DNA of 64,000 nt from Cherax quadricarinatus. Lineage: Eukaryota > Arthropoda > Malacostraca > Decapoda > Parastacidae. The notes beneath the pieces are model-generated. The model was not told the origin of the DNA. It worked only from the letters and a program-made list of their open reading frames with translations, and ran no database searches. The stretch lies in NCBI RefSeq assembly GCF_038502225.1, contig NC_091372.1:10939642-11003641 (forward strand), written 5' to 3'. Positions 10,501 through 19,509 of this stretch are shown piece by piece. Position 1 is the first letter of the stretch, and the number at the start of each line of letters is the position of its first letter. The position numbers and the translations under genes are program-made.

Positions 10501-11283
10501 CCTTTGTCCAGTGTGAGTACGCATGTGTATGAACAATGATGCTCTGTAGCGGTAGCACTTGCCACATACAGTACACATGAACTTGGCTTCCCCTGTGTGA
10601 ATTGTACGATGACCCTCTAAGACAGTGAGAGTTTTAAACACCTTTCCACAATTTTCACACATGTATGGTTTTCTGTCTGAATGAATCTCCATATGTATCT
10701 TAACATTAACAGAAGCCTTAAATCTTTTGTGACATATTTTGCATTCATATGGACGATCTGAGCTATGCTTCCTTTTATGCACAGCAAGGTTAAACTTCCT
10801 ATAGAACTGCTTTCCACATTCATCACAGTTATGGGGCCGTAATCCTTTATGTATATTTCTCTCATGGTCGTTTCTTGTGGCCACGGATTTAAAAGACTTC
10901 GAGCAATGGTGACATTTGTGGCGTTTTTCCTCACGTACTCTGTTGCATGCATTTTTCCACCTTACATCATAATACAATCGTTGGGATTGCATACGTTTTA
11001 CATCTTTTGCTGTGCATCCAACTTCTTTGTGGTCTAACCAGTCATCTTCATTTTCAAAGCTGTGGCTACAGTCATCACAAATATATGGTGGACCTTCCCT
11101 GTGTTTCTTTTGATGGGCTGTGAGGAGCGTGTAGCGACTGAAACAAGCACTACATTCATTGCATTTATAAGAACTGTTAGTGGGATCACACAGGTTTTCT
11201 TGACACTGCTCTTCAGGTTTGCACAAGCACTGTGTTTTATGTTTGTACAAGTGTTTTTGACACGGCGCTTCAGTGTGTTCCAT
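7570..11283 (-). CDS. Large C2H2 zinc-finger protein, 22 fingers in three clusters
   Basis: A single uninterrupted frame of 1237 codons encodes a nuclear, sequence-specific DNA-binding protein of the C2H2 (Kruppel-type) class. Cluster 1 (residues 39-313) has nine fingers, the second being an irregular C2HC finger. Cluster 2 (659-887) has six, of which the third and last lack a canonical final His. Cluster 3 (1039-1229) has seven closely linked by TGEKPF/TGERPF-type linkers, the most likely high-affinity DNA reader. The spacers are acidic and Ser-rich. Residues 934-982 hold four SUMO-consensus lysines (IKEE, IKPE, IKME, VKQE; K935, K945, K958, K980). No KRAB, BTB or ZAD domain is seen. Start: the first ATG after an in-frame TAA 17 codons upstream, although the interval could be a spliced exon (TATATAG just upstream). 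Arthropod multi-finger genes often have such long exons. Targets cannot be predicted. Confidence 0.93.
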   Translation of the reverse strand: MEHTEAPCQKHLYKHKTQCLCKPEEQCQENLCDPTNSSYKCNECSACFSRYTLLTAHQKKHREGPPYICDDCSHSFENEDDWLDHKEVGCTAKDVKRMQSQRLYYDVRWKNACNRVREEKRHKCHHCSKSFKSVATRNDHERNIHKGLRPHNCDECGKQFYRKFNLAVHKRKHSSDRPYECKICHKRFKASVNVKIHMEIHSDRKPYMCENCGKVFKTLTVLEGHRTIHTGEAKFMCTVCGKCYRYRASLFIHMRTHTGQRPFNCTHCSASFMVKSHLTEHLRIHTGERPFECEFCSARFSRSISLKKHLKSHIRAGLEINLDRAMYNAKIQAHITPRESCLVASDDLQMIPKVPHDIKDSKFVLKKKHDSIKSFKESIILYTDLAKEEEALLVTLTSIGDGSTCVHKINRLVTLSNRSQESIIKIKNSEEVSSISQDQEVLLMNSFENNERFHFADLPQVGNSQEDVDTLPVMCLPDTSCSRNATEEPVIPDHLSNYECYTEKASIDSQLCSEWIVPQNVINNAVPRSDAISDLCPTSVQQEDMQIYGMDSVRQESIITFSSATEIEYVDSEYSGKTTGTSLNNISFKNEEEILMDNKIKTILLNQDISIVSDINSGDGEKPSNTSQLLAQLDESQTAHAPHGNTTVRRHKNKRKPLRKCRYCDVSYRYVTLLEAHEAKHELQTKQSVISVSENESGKMSTGHRVPPSQQQHYLYQSTSQEDLPFKCEKCNSSFSFRSELRNHVKLHSRKYSFTCKKCHQAFQQEIFLVKHQCGRSFQNVLTTSHVGQSAQDIPEIAKKKSENELKFKCDKCEKEFFKEFIFKVHYRKHSGKRPFKCKDCKMMFISATHRRVHRRIHTGERPYICKRCNKAFRYRKKFLHHIKICQEVEVMETGSYRGNQNEMTNLKSSGNVSDIKVCETVAPPRNNFSLHRIKEEPKEEYHIKPELQKTEERCSIKMEEHVDIFDVSVIRHEKSLCVKQESSSGVHHLHDKETENVQTNRDITDELQICESSETVDDVHVEVPLEFQIQKKKFEGLLRCSHCPKVFRFQSTLNTHERSHTGEKPFGCSVCEKSFSKKSNMIIHMRVHTGERPFLCDHCGKYFTYKYSLNAHKRLHTQERPFICGVCGKSFRYEASRHVHLKRHAGDKAFKCDLCPKAFVTKIDMEDHRRRHTGEKPYRCEHCDRKFAVRHHLTEHRRLHTGEKPFKCQYCTITFAQPRSQKIHMQKHLKMLGQFL

Positions 11284-11289
11284 TGAAAT

Positions 11290-11720
11290 GCTATATATAG
11301 ACTCAATAGCTTCCAGGTTTCCAATAGTATTTTATGGCAGCATCTACACTTGATACTTACAAAGATGTGCTATAACTATACTTATGTTGATTTTTATACA
11401 TATATTAAATGTTGTAAACAAATAATCCCACCGAAAATGTTCATTCATTATAAATGGCAAGTTAAACTGTCACTTCGATTGTATACTATAATTACCAAAC
11501 ATAAGATGCCTATTATTTAAACATTAAATTTCTTTTTGAAAAACAAGAAAATTTACTCAGGAAACTTGTGGAACGCCGACAACAGAACGGACACACTTCA
11601 TCTGTAAAGGCAAGATATAACAATAAATTTCATGACAATATAATGTAGGCATTGTTGAAAACATATTATACTATGTGTGTGTCCAGTATTTAGGATTTTT
11701 AAAAGAGAATACGCAATTTT
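11290..11720. other. Upstream region of the zinc-finger gene, nothing else recognised
   Basis: AT-rich. No clear TATA-initiator pair at a suitable distance. The ATATATAG just before the start codon is too close to serve as a TATA box and may instead be a splice acceptor. Confidence 0.4.
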
Positions 11721-11721
11721 T

Positions 11722-11775
11722 TTTTGAGAGGCACTGGCTGTCTCCCACTGAGGCAGGGTGACCTGAAAAGAAAAA
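11722..11775 (-). mobile_element. LINE-B-type 3' end fragment
   Basis: Contains CTGTCTCCCACTGAGGCAGG followed by GTGACCTGAAAAG, the minus-strand version of the LINE-B tail (CTGCCTCGGTGGGAGACGG). Confidence 0.7.
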
Positions 11776-11779
11776 TCTT

Positions 11780-12240
11780 ATACTCATAATAATGTATACA
11801 GGAGGAGGGGTTCGAGTAGACAATTATAAACTCATTTTAATAATGGGGTCTTAAAAATCTATTGACAACACCAGAGTCATTAAAGCTGCATGTAACCTAT
11901 TTGTCACTATACATGAATACTTTCACACAGAGCGGGCCGTGGGGCCATTAACCCCCGAATCCCTCTCCAGGTGCAGGTCAGCCATCACTAATCCGGCAAT
12001 CAGTTATCCGGTTCCATCAGTAATCCAGCACTAATTTCAGTTAGCATAATTTCAAATTTCATCATTATATTGACTCAGATCATTATACTGACTCAGAAAT
12101 GGTGCAGATGGTTGTAAATCCACAGCAGCAAGCCAATGGAGGAGAAAGCAGTGATGAAAATGAGAAGATATAGCAGAAAATTATGTCACTAAGTGAGGAG
12201 AGGCTGTATATATTTACACAGAGTCTATCATCATTACTTT
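11780..12240. other. Transposon remnant region
   Basis: CACTAAGTGAGGAGAGGCTGT at 12187-12207 matches the right terminus of the MITE at 16755-17080. AATCCGGCAATCAGTTATCCGG upstream suggests an old DNA-transposon end. No gene is recognised. Confidence 0.45.
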
Positions 12241-15200
12241 ATTTTATTTTATTTTTTTTCAACAAGTCGGTCGTCTCCCACCGAGGCAGGGTGACCCAAA
12301 AAAGAAAGAAAATCCACAAAAAGAAAATACTTTCATCATCATTCAACACTTTCACCACACTCACACATTATCACTGCTTTTGCAGAGGTGCTCAGAATAC
12401 AACAGTTTAGAAGCATATACGTATAAAGATACACAACATATCCCTCCAAACTGCCAATATCCCAAACCCCTCCTTTAAAGTGCATGCATTGTACTTCCCA
12501 TTTCCAGGACTCAAGTCCGACTATATGAAAATAACCGGTTTCCCTGAATCCCTTCACTAAATATTACCCTGCTCACACTCCAACAGATCGTCAGGTCCCA
12601 AGTATCATTCGCCTCCATTCACTCCTATCTAACACGCTCATGCACGCTTGCTGGAAGTCCAAGCCCCTCGCCCACAACCCTTTCGAGGACGACCCCTACC
12701 CCTCTTTCCTTCCCCTAGAGATTTATATGCTTTCCATGTCATTCTACTTTGATCCATTCTCTCTAAATGACCAAACCACCTCAACAACCCCTCTTCTGCC
12801 CTCTGACTAATGCTTTTATTAACTTCACACCTTCTCCTAATTTCCACACTCCGAATTTTCTGCATAATATTTACACCACACATTGCCCTTAGACAGGACA
12901 TCTCCACTGCCTCCAACCGTCTCCTCGCTGCTGCATTTACCACCCAAGCTTCACATCCATATAAGAGTGTTGGTACTACTATACTTTCATACATTCCCTT
13001 CTTTGCCTCCATAGATAACGTTTTTTGACTCCACATATACCTCAACGCACCACTCACCTTTTTTCCCTCATCAATTCTATGATTAACCTCATCCTTCATA
13101 AATCCATCCGCCGACACGTCAACTCCCAAGTATCTGAAAACATTCACTTCTTCCATACTCCTCCTCCCCAATTTGATATGCAATTTTTCTTTATCTAAAT
13201 CATTTGATACCCTCATCACCTTACTCTTTTCTATGTTCACTTTCAACTTTCTACCTTTACACACATTCTCAAACTCATTCACTAACCTTTGCAATTTTTC
13301 TTTAGAATCTCCCGTAAGCACAGTATCATCAGCAAAAAGTAACTGTGTCAATTCCCATTTTGAATTTGATTCCCCATAATTTAATCCCACCCCTCTCCCG
13401 AACACCCTAGCATTTACTTCTTTTACAACCCCATCTATAAAATATATTAAACAACCATGGTGACATTACACATCCCTGTCTAAGACCTACTTTTACCGGG
13501 AAGTATTCTCCCTCTCTTCTACACACCCTAACCTGAGCCTCACTATCCTCATAAAAGCTCTTTACAGCATTTAGTAACTTACCACCTATTCCATAAACTT
13601 GCAACATCTGCCACATTGCTCCTCTATCCACTCTATCATATGCCTTTTCTAAATCCATAAATGCAATAAAAACTTCCCTACCTTTATCTAAATACTGTTC
13701 ACATATATGCTTCAATGTAAACACTTGATCTACACATCCCCTACCCACTCTGAAGCCTCCTTGCTCATCCGCAATTCTACATTCTGTCTTACCTCTAATT
13801 CTTTCAATTATAACCCTACCGTATACTTTTCCTGGTATACTCAGTAAACTTATTCCTCTATAATTTTTACAATCTCTTTTGTCCCCTTTCCCTTTATATA
13901 AAGGGACTATATATAATTTTTACAATCTCTTTTGTCCCCTTTCCCTTTATATAAAGGGACTATACATGCTCTCTGCCAATCCCTAGGTACCTTCCCCTCT
14001 TTCATACATTTATTAAACAAAAGTACCAACCACTCCAACACTATATCCCCCCCTGCTTTTAACATTTCTGTCATGATCCCATCAGTTCCAGCTGCTTTAC
14101 CCCCTTTCATTCTACGTAATGCCTCACGTACCTCCACCACACTTACATTCTGCTCTTCTTCACTCCTAAAAGATGGTATACCTCCCTGGCCAGTGCATGA
14201 AATTACCGCCTCCCTTTCTTCCTCAACATTTAAAAGTTCCTCAAAATATTCTCGCCATCTACCTAATACCTCCCTCTCCCCATCTACTAACTCCCCTTCT
14301 CTGTTTTTAATGGACAAATCCATACTTTCCCTAGGCTTTCTTAACTTGTATAACTCACTCCAAAATTTTTTCTTATTTTCATTAGAATTTCTTGACAGTG
14401 CCTCTCCCACTCTTTCATCTGCTCTCCTTTTGCACTCTCTCACCACTCTCTTCACCTTTCTTTTACTCTCCATATACTCTGCTCTTCTTAAAACACTTCT
14501 GCTTTGTAAAAACCTCTCGTAAGCTACCTTTTTCTCTTTTATCACACCCTTTACTTCATCATTCCACCAATCACTCCTCCTGCCCCCACCCTCCTATAAC
14601 CACAAACTTCTGCCCCACATTCTAATACTGCATTTTTAAAACTATTCCAACCCTCTTCAACCCCCCCACTACTCATCTTTGCACTAGCCCACCTTTCTGC
14701 CAATAGTCGCTTATATCTCGCCCGAACTTCCTCCTCCCTTAGTTTATACACTTTCACCTCCCTCTTACTTGTTGTTGCCACCTTCCTCTTTTCCCATCTA
14801 CCTCTTACTCTAACTGTAGCTACAACTAAATAATGATCTGATATATCAGTTGCCCCTCTATAAACATGTACATCCTGGAGCCTACCCATCAACCTTTTAT
14901 CCACCAATACATAATCTAACAAACTACTTTCATTACGTGCTACATCATACCTTGTATATTTATTTATCCTCTTTTTCATAAAATATGTATTACTTATTAC
15001 CAAATTTCTTTCTACACATAGCTCAATTAAAGGCTCCCCATTTACATTTACCCCTGGCACCCCAAATTTACCTACTACTCCCTCCATAACATTTTTACCC
15101 ACTTTAGCATTGAAATCCCCAACCACCATTACTCTCACACTTGATTCAAAACTCCCCACGCATTCACTCAACATTTCCCAGAATCTCTCTCTCTCCTCTA

Positions 15201-15480
15201 CACTTCTCTCTTCTCCAGGTGCATACACGCTTACTATAACCCACTTTTCACATCCAATCTTTATTTTACTCCACATAATCCTTGAACTTATGCATTTGTA
15301 GTCCCTCTTTTCCTGCCATAGCTTATCCTTCAACATTATTGCTACTCCTTCTTTAGCTCTAACTCTATTTGAAACCCCTGACCTAATCCCATTTATTCCT
15401 CTCCATTGAAACTCTCCCACCCCCTTCAGCTTTGTTTCACTTAAAGCCAGGACATCCAGTTTCTTCTCATTTATTATTAC
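12241..15480 (-). pseudogene. LINE-B: RTE-like endonuclease/reverse transcriptase retrotransposon, broken
   Basis: Minus-strand remnant of a single-ORF LINE. The 5' part (15420-14551) is an APE-type endonuclease: VVGDFNAKVG, LLDYVLVDKRL and SDHYLVV hold the catalytic Asp/Asn/His blocks. Next comes the reverse transcriptase (14545-12638): GTDGIMTEMLK, PLYKGKGDKRDC, FMDLEKAYDRVD, GLRQGCVMSPWLFNIF and LLFADDTVL (YxDD-equivalent), then LGVDVSADG, LLYGCEAWV and GRGRPRKG typical of this C-terminal region. The 3' UTR ends in CTGCCTCGGTGGGAGACG..TTGTTGAAAAAA near 12241. The frame is broken by a 53-bp duplication at 13859 and by further shifts near 13407 and 14550. The very start of the endonuclease is missing. 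I call it RTE-like from the EN-RT layout and C-terminal motifs; the clade needs a tree. Confidence 0.88.
13859..13964. repeat. 53-bp tandem duplication inside LINE-B
   Basis: TATAATTTTTACAATCTC starts at 13859 and again at 13912. Both copies carry CCCTTTATATAAAGGGACTA. It shifts the reverse-transcriptase frame in the KGKGDKRDCKNY block. Confidence 0.9.
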
Positions 15481-15510
15481 AATTATTATTATTATTATTA
15501 CATTATTATT
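15481..15510. repeat. (ATT)n microsatellite at the 5' end of LINE-B
   Basis: A short ATT run separates the truncated LINE-B from the palindrome that follows. Confidence 0.8.
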
Positions 15511-16275
15511 ACAGGCTTTCGTCTTACACTCACTTGGCAGGATGGTAGTAACTCCCTGGATGGTTGCTGTCTACCAGCCTACTACCTAGGTCAAATAAAA
15601 TTATTTAACATTAATATTTTTATTATAGTATTTATTTTCACATGTGCTTTAATTTTTTTTTTTCAACAAGTCGGCCGTCTTCCACCGAGGCAGGGTGACC
15701 CAAAAAGAAAAAAAATCCCCAAAAAGAAAATACTTTCATCATTCAACACTTTCACCACACTCACACATAATCACTGTTTTTGCAGAGATGCTCAGAATAC
15801 AACAGTTTAGAAGCATATACGTATAAAGATACACAACATATCCCTCCAAACTGCTAATATCCGAAAACCCTCCTTTAGAGTGCAGGCATTGTACTTCCCA
15901 GTCCTTGAAATGGGAAGTACAATGCCTGCACTTTAAAGGAGGGGTTTTGGGATATTAGCAGTTTGGAGGGATATGTTGTGTATCTTTATATGTATATGCT
16001 TCTAAACTGTTGTGTTCTGAGCACCTCTGCAAAAACAGTGATTATGTGTGAGTGTGGTGAAAGTGTTGAATGATGATGAAAGTGTTTTCTTTTTGGGGAT
16101 TTTCTTTCTTTTTGGGTCACCCTGCCTCGGTGGGAGACGGCCGACTTGTTGAAAAAAAAAAAAAAAAATTAAAGCACACGTGAAAATAAATATAGTAAAA
16201 ATATCAATGTTAAATAATTTTATTTGACCTAGGTAGTAGGCTGGTAGACAGCAACCACCCAGGAAAGCCTGTAAT
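15509..16275. repeat. 767-bp inverted duplication containing two LINE-B 3' ends
   Basis: The left arm (15509-15900) and right arm (15911-16275) are inverted copies around a 10-bp centre, GTCCTTGAAA. Each arm holds a LINE-B 3' UTR (CAACAAGTCGGCCGTC.. left, GACGGCCGACTTGTTG.. right) plus about 100 bp of shared flank, including CAGCCTACTACCTAGGTCAA and its complement. The right arm lacks roughly 35 bp of the outer flank. Because the flank is shared, the whole locus was copied in inverted orientation. Confidence 0.88.
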
Positions 16276-16289
16276 TGTTTTACATGATG

Positions 16290-16672
16290 GTAGGAGTTCT
16301 GGTGTCTTTTTTCTGTCTCATAAACATGCAAGATTTCTGGTACATCTTGCTACTTCTACTTACACTTAGGTCACACTACACATACATGTACAAGCATATA
16401 TATATACACACCCCTCTGGGTTTTCTTCTATTTTCTTTCTAGTTCTTGTTCTTGTTTATTTCCTCTTATTTCCATGGGGAAGTGGAGCAGAATTCTTCCT
16501 CCATAAGCCATGCGTGTCGTAAGAGGCAACTAAAATGCCAGGAGCAAGGGGTTAGTAACCCCTTCTCCTGTATATATTACTAAATTTAAAAGGAGAAACT
16601 TTCGTTTGTCCTTTTGGGCCACCCCACCTCGGTGGGATATGGCTGGTGAGTTGAAAGAAAGAAACATGCAAG
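16290..16672 (+). mobile_element. LINE-B-tailed non-coding repeat
   Basis: Carries AAGTGGAGCAGAATTCTTCC, CCAGGAGCAAGGGGTTAGTA and the LINE-B-like 3' end TTTTGGGCCACCCC..CTCGGTGGGATATGGC..GTTGAAAG. Related to 4793-5160. Confidence 0.7.
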
Positions 16673-17345
16673 ATTTCACGTATGTCTTGCTACTTCTACT
16701 TATACTTAGGTCACACTACACATACATGTACAAGCATATATAGTATATACTATATACAGCCTCTCCTCACTTAGCGACGTACTCGTTTACCGTTGCCTTG
16801 GACTTACAACAGGTTCTCTGACCAGTATTCATACCTATATAATGTATATTAGAACTGATTTCCTCTATTCTGTTTATTTCAATATACAGTACACTACTGT
16901 ATGAACATTTAAAAATATACCAGAAATGTTATAAATGGTGCTAAGATGGCATTAAAACAATATCAAAGATGGTTGACACAAACTTACTACCATTATAGTA
17001 TGCTCCTCACTTAGTGACGAATTTGTTTAATGATGTGGTCTTAGGAATGGAACTCCGTCGTTAAGTGAGGAGAGGCTGTATACACATATCCCTCTGGGTT
17101 TTCTTCTATTTTTTGTTTGCTGTTCTTATTCATGTTTATTTCCTCTTATCTCCATGGGGAAGTGGAACAGAATTCTTCCTCCATAAGCCATGCATGTCAT
17201 AAGAGGTGACTAAAATGCTGGGAGCAAGGGGCTAGTAACCCGTTCTGTATACATTACTAAAGTTAAAAAGAGAAACTTTTGTTTTTCTTTTTGGGCCACC
17301 CTGCTTCAGTGGGATACGGCAGGTTTGTTAAAAGAAGAAAGAAGA
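16673..17345 (+). mobile_element. LINE-B-tailed repeat interrupted by a MITE
   Basis: A second direct copy of the repeat: CACTACACATACATGTACAA to the left of the MITE and CCCTCTGGGTTTTCTTCTAT to the right, then the usual body and a tail GGGATACGGC..TTTGTTAAAAGAAG. The interruption is the 326-bp MITE at 16755-17080, inserted after this copy was in place. Confidence 0.75.
16755..17080. mobile_element. MITE with TA target duplication (CAGCCTCTCCTCACTTA termini)
   Basis: Inverted ends CAGCCTCTCCTCACTTAGCG and GTTAAGTGAGGAGAGGCTG have TA on both sides. The CTCCTCACTTAGTGACG motif is repeated inside. No coding capacity. Probably a mariner or pogo-derived element. Confidence 0.88.
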
Positions 17346-17815
17346 ACTTTAATTAAACAGGGCTTGCCTTCTGTAGATAACGTAGTGATGATCTTTTTTT
17401 TTTGCCAAGACGGCTGGAAAGTTGTGGTTTGGTGGTTCATCATTACAGTCTGGGCACAATTGATGGCAAATGCATTTTTTTCTTTGGGTTGCCCTGCATG
17501 AAATGGAAATTATATTTAAAAATATATGAAGTCCAACATTACACGGCAGCCTTAAATCCTGTTGTCCAGACTGATTAAATAAAAGTCACATTCCCTTGTA
17601 AAGAGCATGGATAAATATACCAATAGTGTAAAGGTGAGAAGAAAAAATTGATACCCCTTTAATCCTTGAAATAATCCTCATTCATTGCAGTGCTGTATGA
17701 CCCAAGTGGGTTTAGCACTTCTTTTTATTATTATAATAATAATAATCCTCAACCGTTATACCCAGGTACGCTGTACAGGTGAGGGAAAATATTACAATAT
17801 AACCATTCTAATCAG
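17346..17815. other. No gene recognised
   Basis: Contains a scrap of the AAGCGCTAAACCCAC-type repeat (AAGTGGGTTTAGCACTTCTT near 17703) and a short ATA run. No supported exon. Confidence 0.45.
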
Positions 17816-17819
17816 AATT

Positions 17820-18000
17820 TATTGTTGCTATTGAGGAACATATTAAGTGATACTGAGAAACATATTAAGCTGATATTGAGGAACGTGTTAAGCTGATATT
17901 GAGGAACATATGTGGAACAATATACAAATAACTTGCACATAGGAGAAAGAATCTCATGATGACGTTTTGGTTTGACTTCGACCATTAACGAGTCACAAGT
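17820..18000 (-). repeat. Dispersed repeat (ACGTTTTGGTTTGACTTCG family)
   Basis: Contains AATATACAAATAACTTGCAC and GAAAGAATCTCATGATGACG. The related plus-strand copy at 23550-23735 has GTCGGAGCGAAACGTTGC and CTTTCTCTTATGTGTGGGTT. A short direct repeat (TAAGCTGATATTGAGGAAC) lies near 17870-17905. Confidence 0.5.
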
Positions 18001-18029
18001 GGCAGATGGACAAGCAGAAGCAGAATTTT

Positions 18030-18195
18030 TTTTTAACCCAATGGCCATCTTCCACCAAGGCAGGGAGACCCAAAGAAGAAAACACATTCATCATCATTCA
18101 TTCAATTACCATCTTTCCAGAACTGTGCTGATATCACAATCAGATTACCCTCTGACTATATCCTCACCCATCCTTCAGAGTGCAAGCACTGTACA
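18030..18195 (-). mobile_element. LINE-B 3' end, 5'-truncated
   Basis: CATCTTCCACCAAGGCAGG marks the tail. It continues to CCTTCAGAGTGCAAGCACTG, the part of the 3' UTR where the palindrome arms at 15900 also end. Confidence 0.7.
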
Positions 18196-18310
18196 GTGGA
18201 ACCTCGGTATACGACCCGCTCCCTACTCGAACAAAGCTCAGCACTCGACCAAACAAATACGACCTGCCAGAACTTTGCTGTAAACTATTTCGTGTTTCTT
18301 CGCATTTTTT
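18194..18310 (+). mobile_element. pogo/Tigger-type transposon end fragment
   Basis: TACAGTGGAACCTCGGTATA starts an AT-rich segment with CGACC/CGAAC repeats, typical of pogo-family termini. No matching right end was found. Confidence 0.5.
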
Positions 18311-18664
18311 TTTTTTGTATTATCTGTATAAATAGGTCACCAAGGGGCCTATGGAGATTAGTGATAACAACCAACCAAACAGAAAATTGGTTGGGAAGAA
18401 CTTGTTCAATACTCAAATGGAGCGGTAAATGGAGGGTAATCATTAATGGGAGAAGAAAAGAGAGATACAGTATGATGTATGAAGAATACTGAAAAAAAGG
18501 AGTAAATGTGGAAATGTCTGATGTACCAGCTGGACAATGAAGATGGTAGAAATGACATAAGGAATGAAAGGAAAAATAGGGAAAGAGTAAAACAGATTGA
18601 ATTAATACTAAAGAGTTAAAAGAAGCAATTATAGAAGACACAAGTAAGATTCATGGAAACCGGT
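18311..18664. other. No gene recognised
   Basis: A/G-rich sequence between two inverted LINE-B ends. The frames here have no domain or splice support. Confidence 0.4.
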
Positions 18665-18870
18665 TAGCCAGACTTCGTGTCCTGGAGGTGGGAAGTACAG
18701 AGCCTGCACTCTGAAGGAGGGATGGGGGATATTTGCAGTTTCTTTTAAACTGTAGTGTAGGCATGCTTCTGGCAAGACACTGATGGGCTGAATGATGACG
18801 AAAGTGTTTCTTCTTTTTCGAGTTACCCTGCCTCAGTGGGACACGGCCAATGTGTTAATAAAAAAAAGTA
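18665..18870 (+). mobile_element. LINE-B 3' end, 5'-truncated
   Basis: Contains GTGGGAAGTACAGAGCCTGC and the tail GAGTTACCCTGCCTCAGTGG..ACACGGCC..GTTAATAAAAAAAG. It lies in inverted orientation to 18030-18195. Confidence 0.75.
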
Positions 18871-19082
18871 AGTTTTAAAATTAAAAGCAGTTAGACCAAA
18901 CTGCCATTCAGAGGTTTATCCACAAACGAATTTTATGATTACATGTGTAAATACCACCCACATAAGGTTATACTAAACCCCTCTAAAATAAAAACCGTTC
19001 ATACAAAGAAAAAGTCAGTAAAACAATAAATAGGATCATATACGCTTAACATATCCAACTTAAACAGAATGCACAGGGTATT

Positions 19083-19195
19083 ACCTGGAGTTTACCTGGA
19101 GAGAGTTCCGGGGGTCAACGCCCCCGCGGCCCGGTCTGAGACCAGGCCTCCTGGTGGATCAGAGCCTGATCAACCAGGCTGTTGCCGCTGGTATA
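19083..19195 (-). mobile_element. LINE-C 3' tail fragment
   Basis: Minus-strand copy of the last ~110 bp of LINE-C: TACCTGGAGTTTACCTGGAG, GGGTCAACGCCCCCGCGG, CCAGGCCTCCTGGTGGATC, TGATCAACCAGGCTGTTG. Confidence 0.9.
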
Positions 19196-19350
19196 ACAAC
19201 AATGAAGGAATATATATCCCAAGCTACCAGTGACTGTCACCGGCGGTGGAGCACGATGATCAATGGCTCAATTTGAAGCCAAGAAAAATGTGGAACACCG
19301 AAAAGAAGGTGTCGTATATGTGTGGCTCTCCTGTACTGTACAGAACTTAC

Positions 19351-19426
19351 TCTAGGTAAAACTGAGGGAGCGTTGCACTCTAACACTGGACGATGGCTCT
19401 CTGGTCTCTGGAGTCCTGTGTTCATC
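19351..19426 (-). CDS. Candidate short exon
   Basis: On the minus strand, TTTGCCCAG|GATG (acceptor) and CCTAGA|GTAAGTTC (a perfect-consensus donor) bound 76 bp. One frame is open and would begin at an internal ATG (MNTGLQRPESHRP.., 25 codons to the donor). It could be a 5' exon of a minus-strand gene such as the zinc-finger gene downstream, but its phase does not join to that start codon. It might also be non-coding or a chance match. Confidence 0.25.
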
Positions 19427-19509
19427 CTGGGCAAACCAATCTGAAATAGGTAGACGGTTAATAATAATATGTATAGTTTTATACAGATGTCAAAATGCCA
19501 ATTTTTTGA

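Noticed and set aside
11283..11305. TATA box of the zinc-finger gene at CTATATATAG
   Set aside because: It is only about 13 bp from the start codon, too close for a TATA element with any 5' UTR.
13932..14522. 196-codon plus-strand protein
   Set aside because: Shadow of the LINE-B reverse transcriptase on the other strand.
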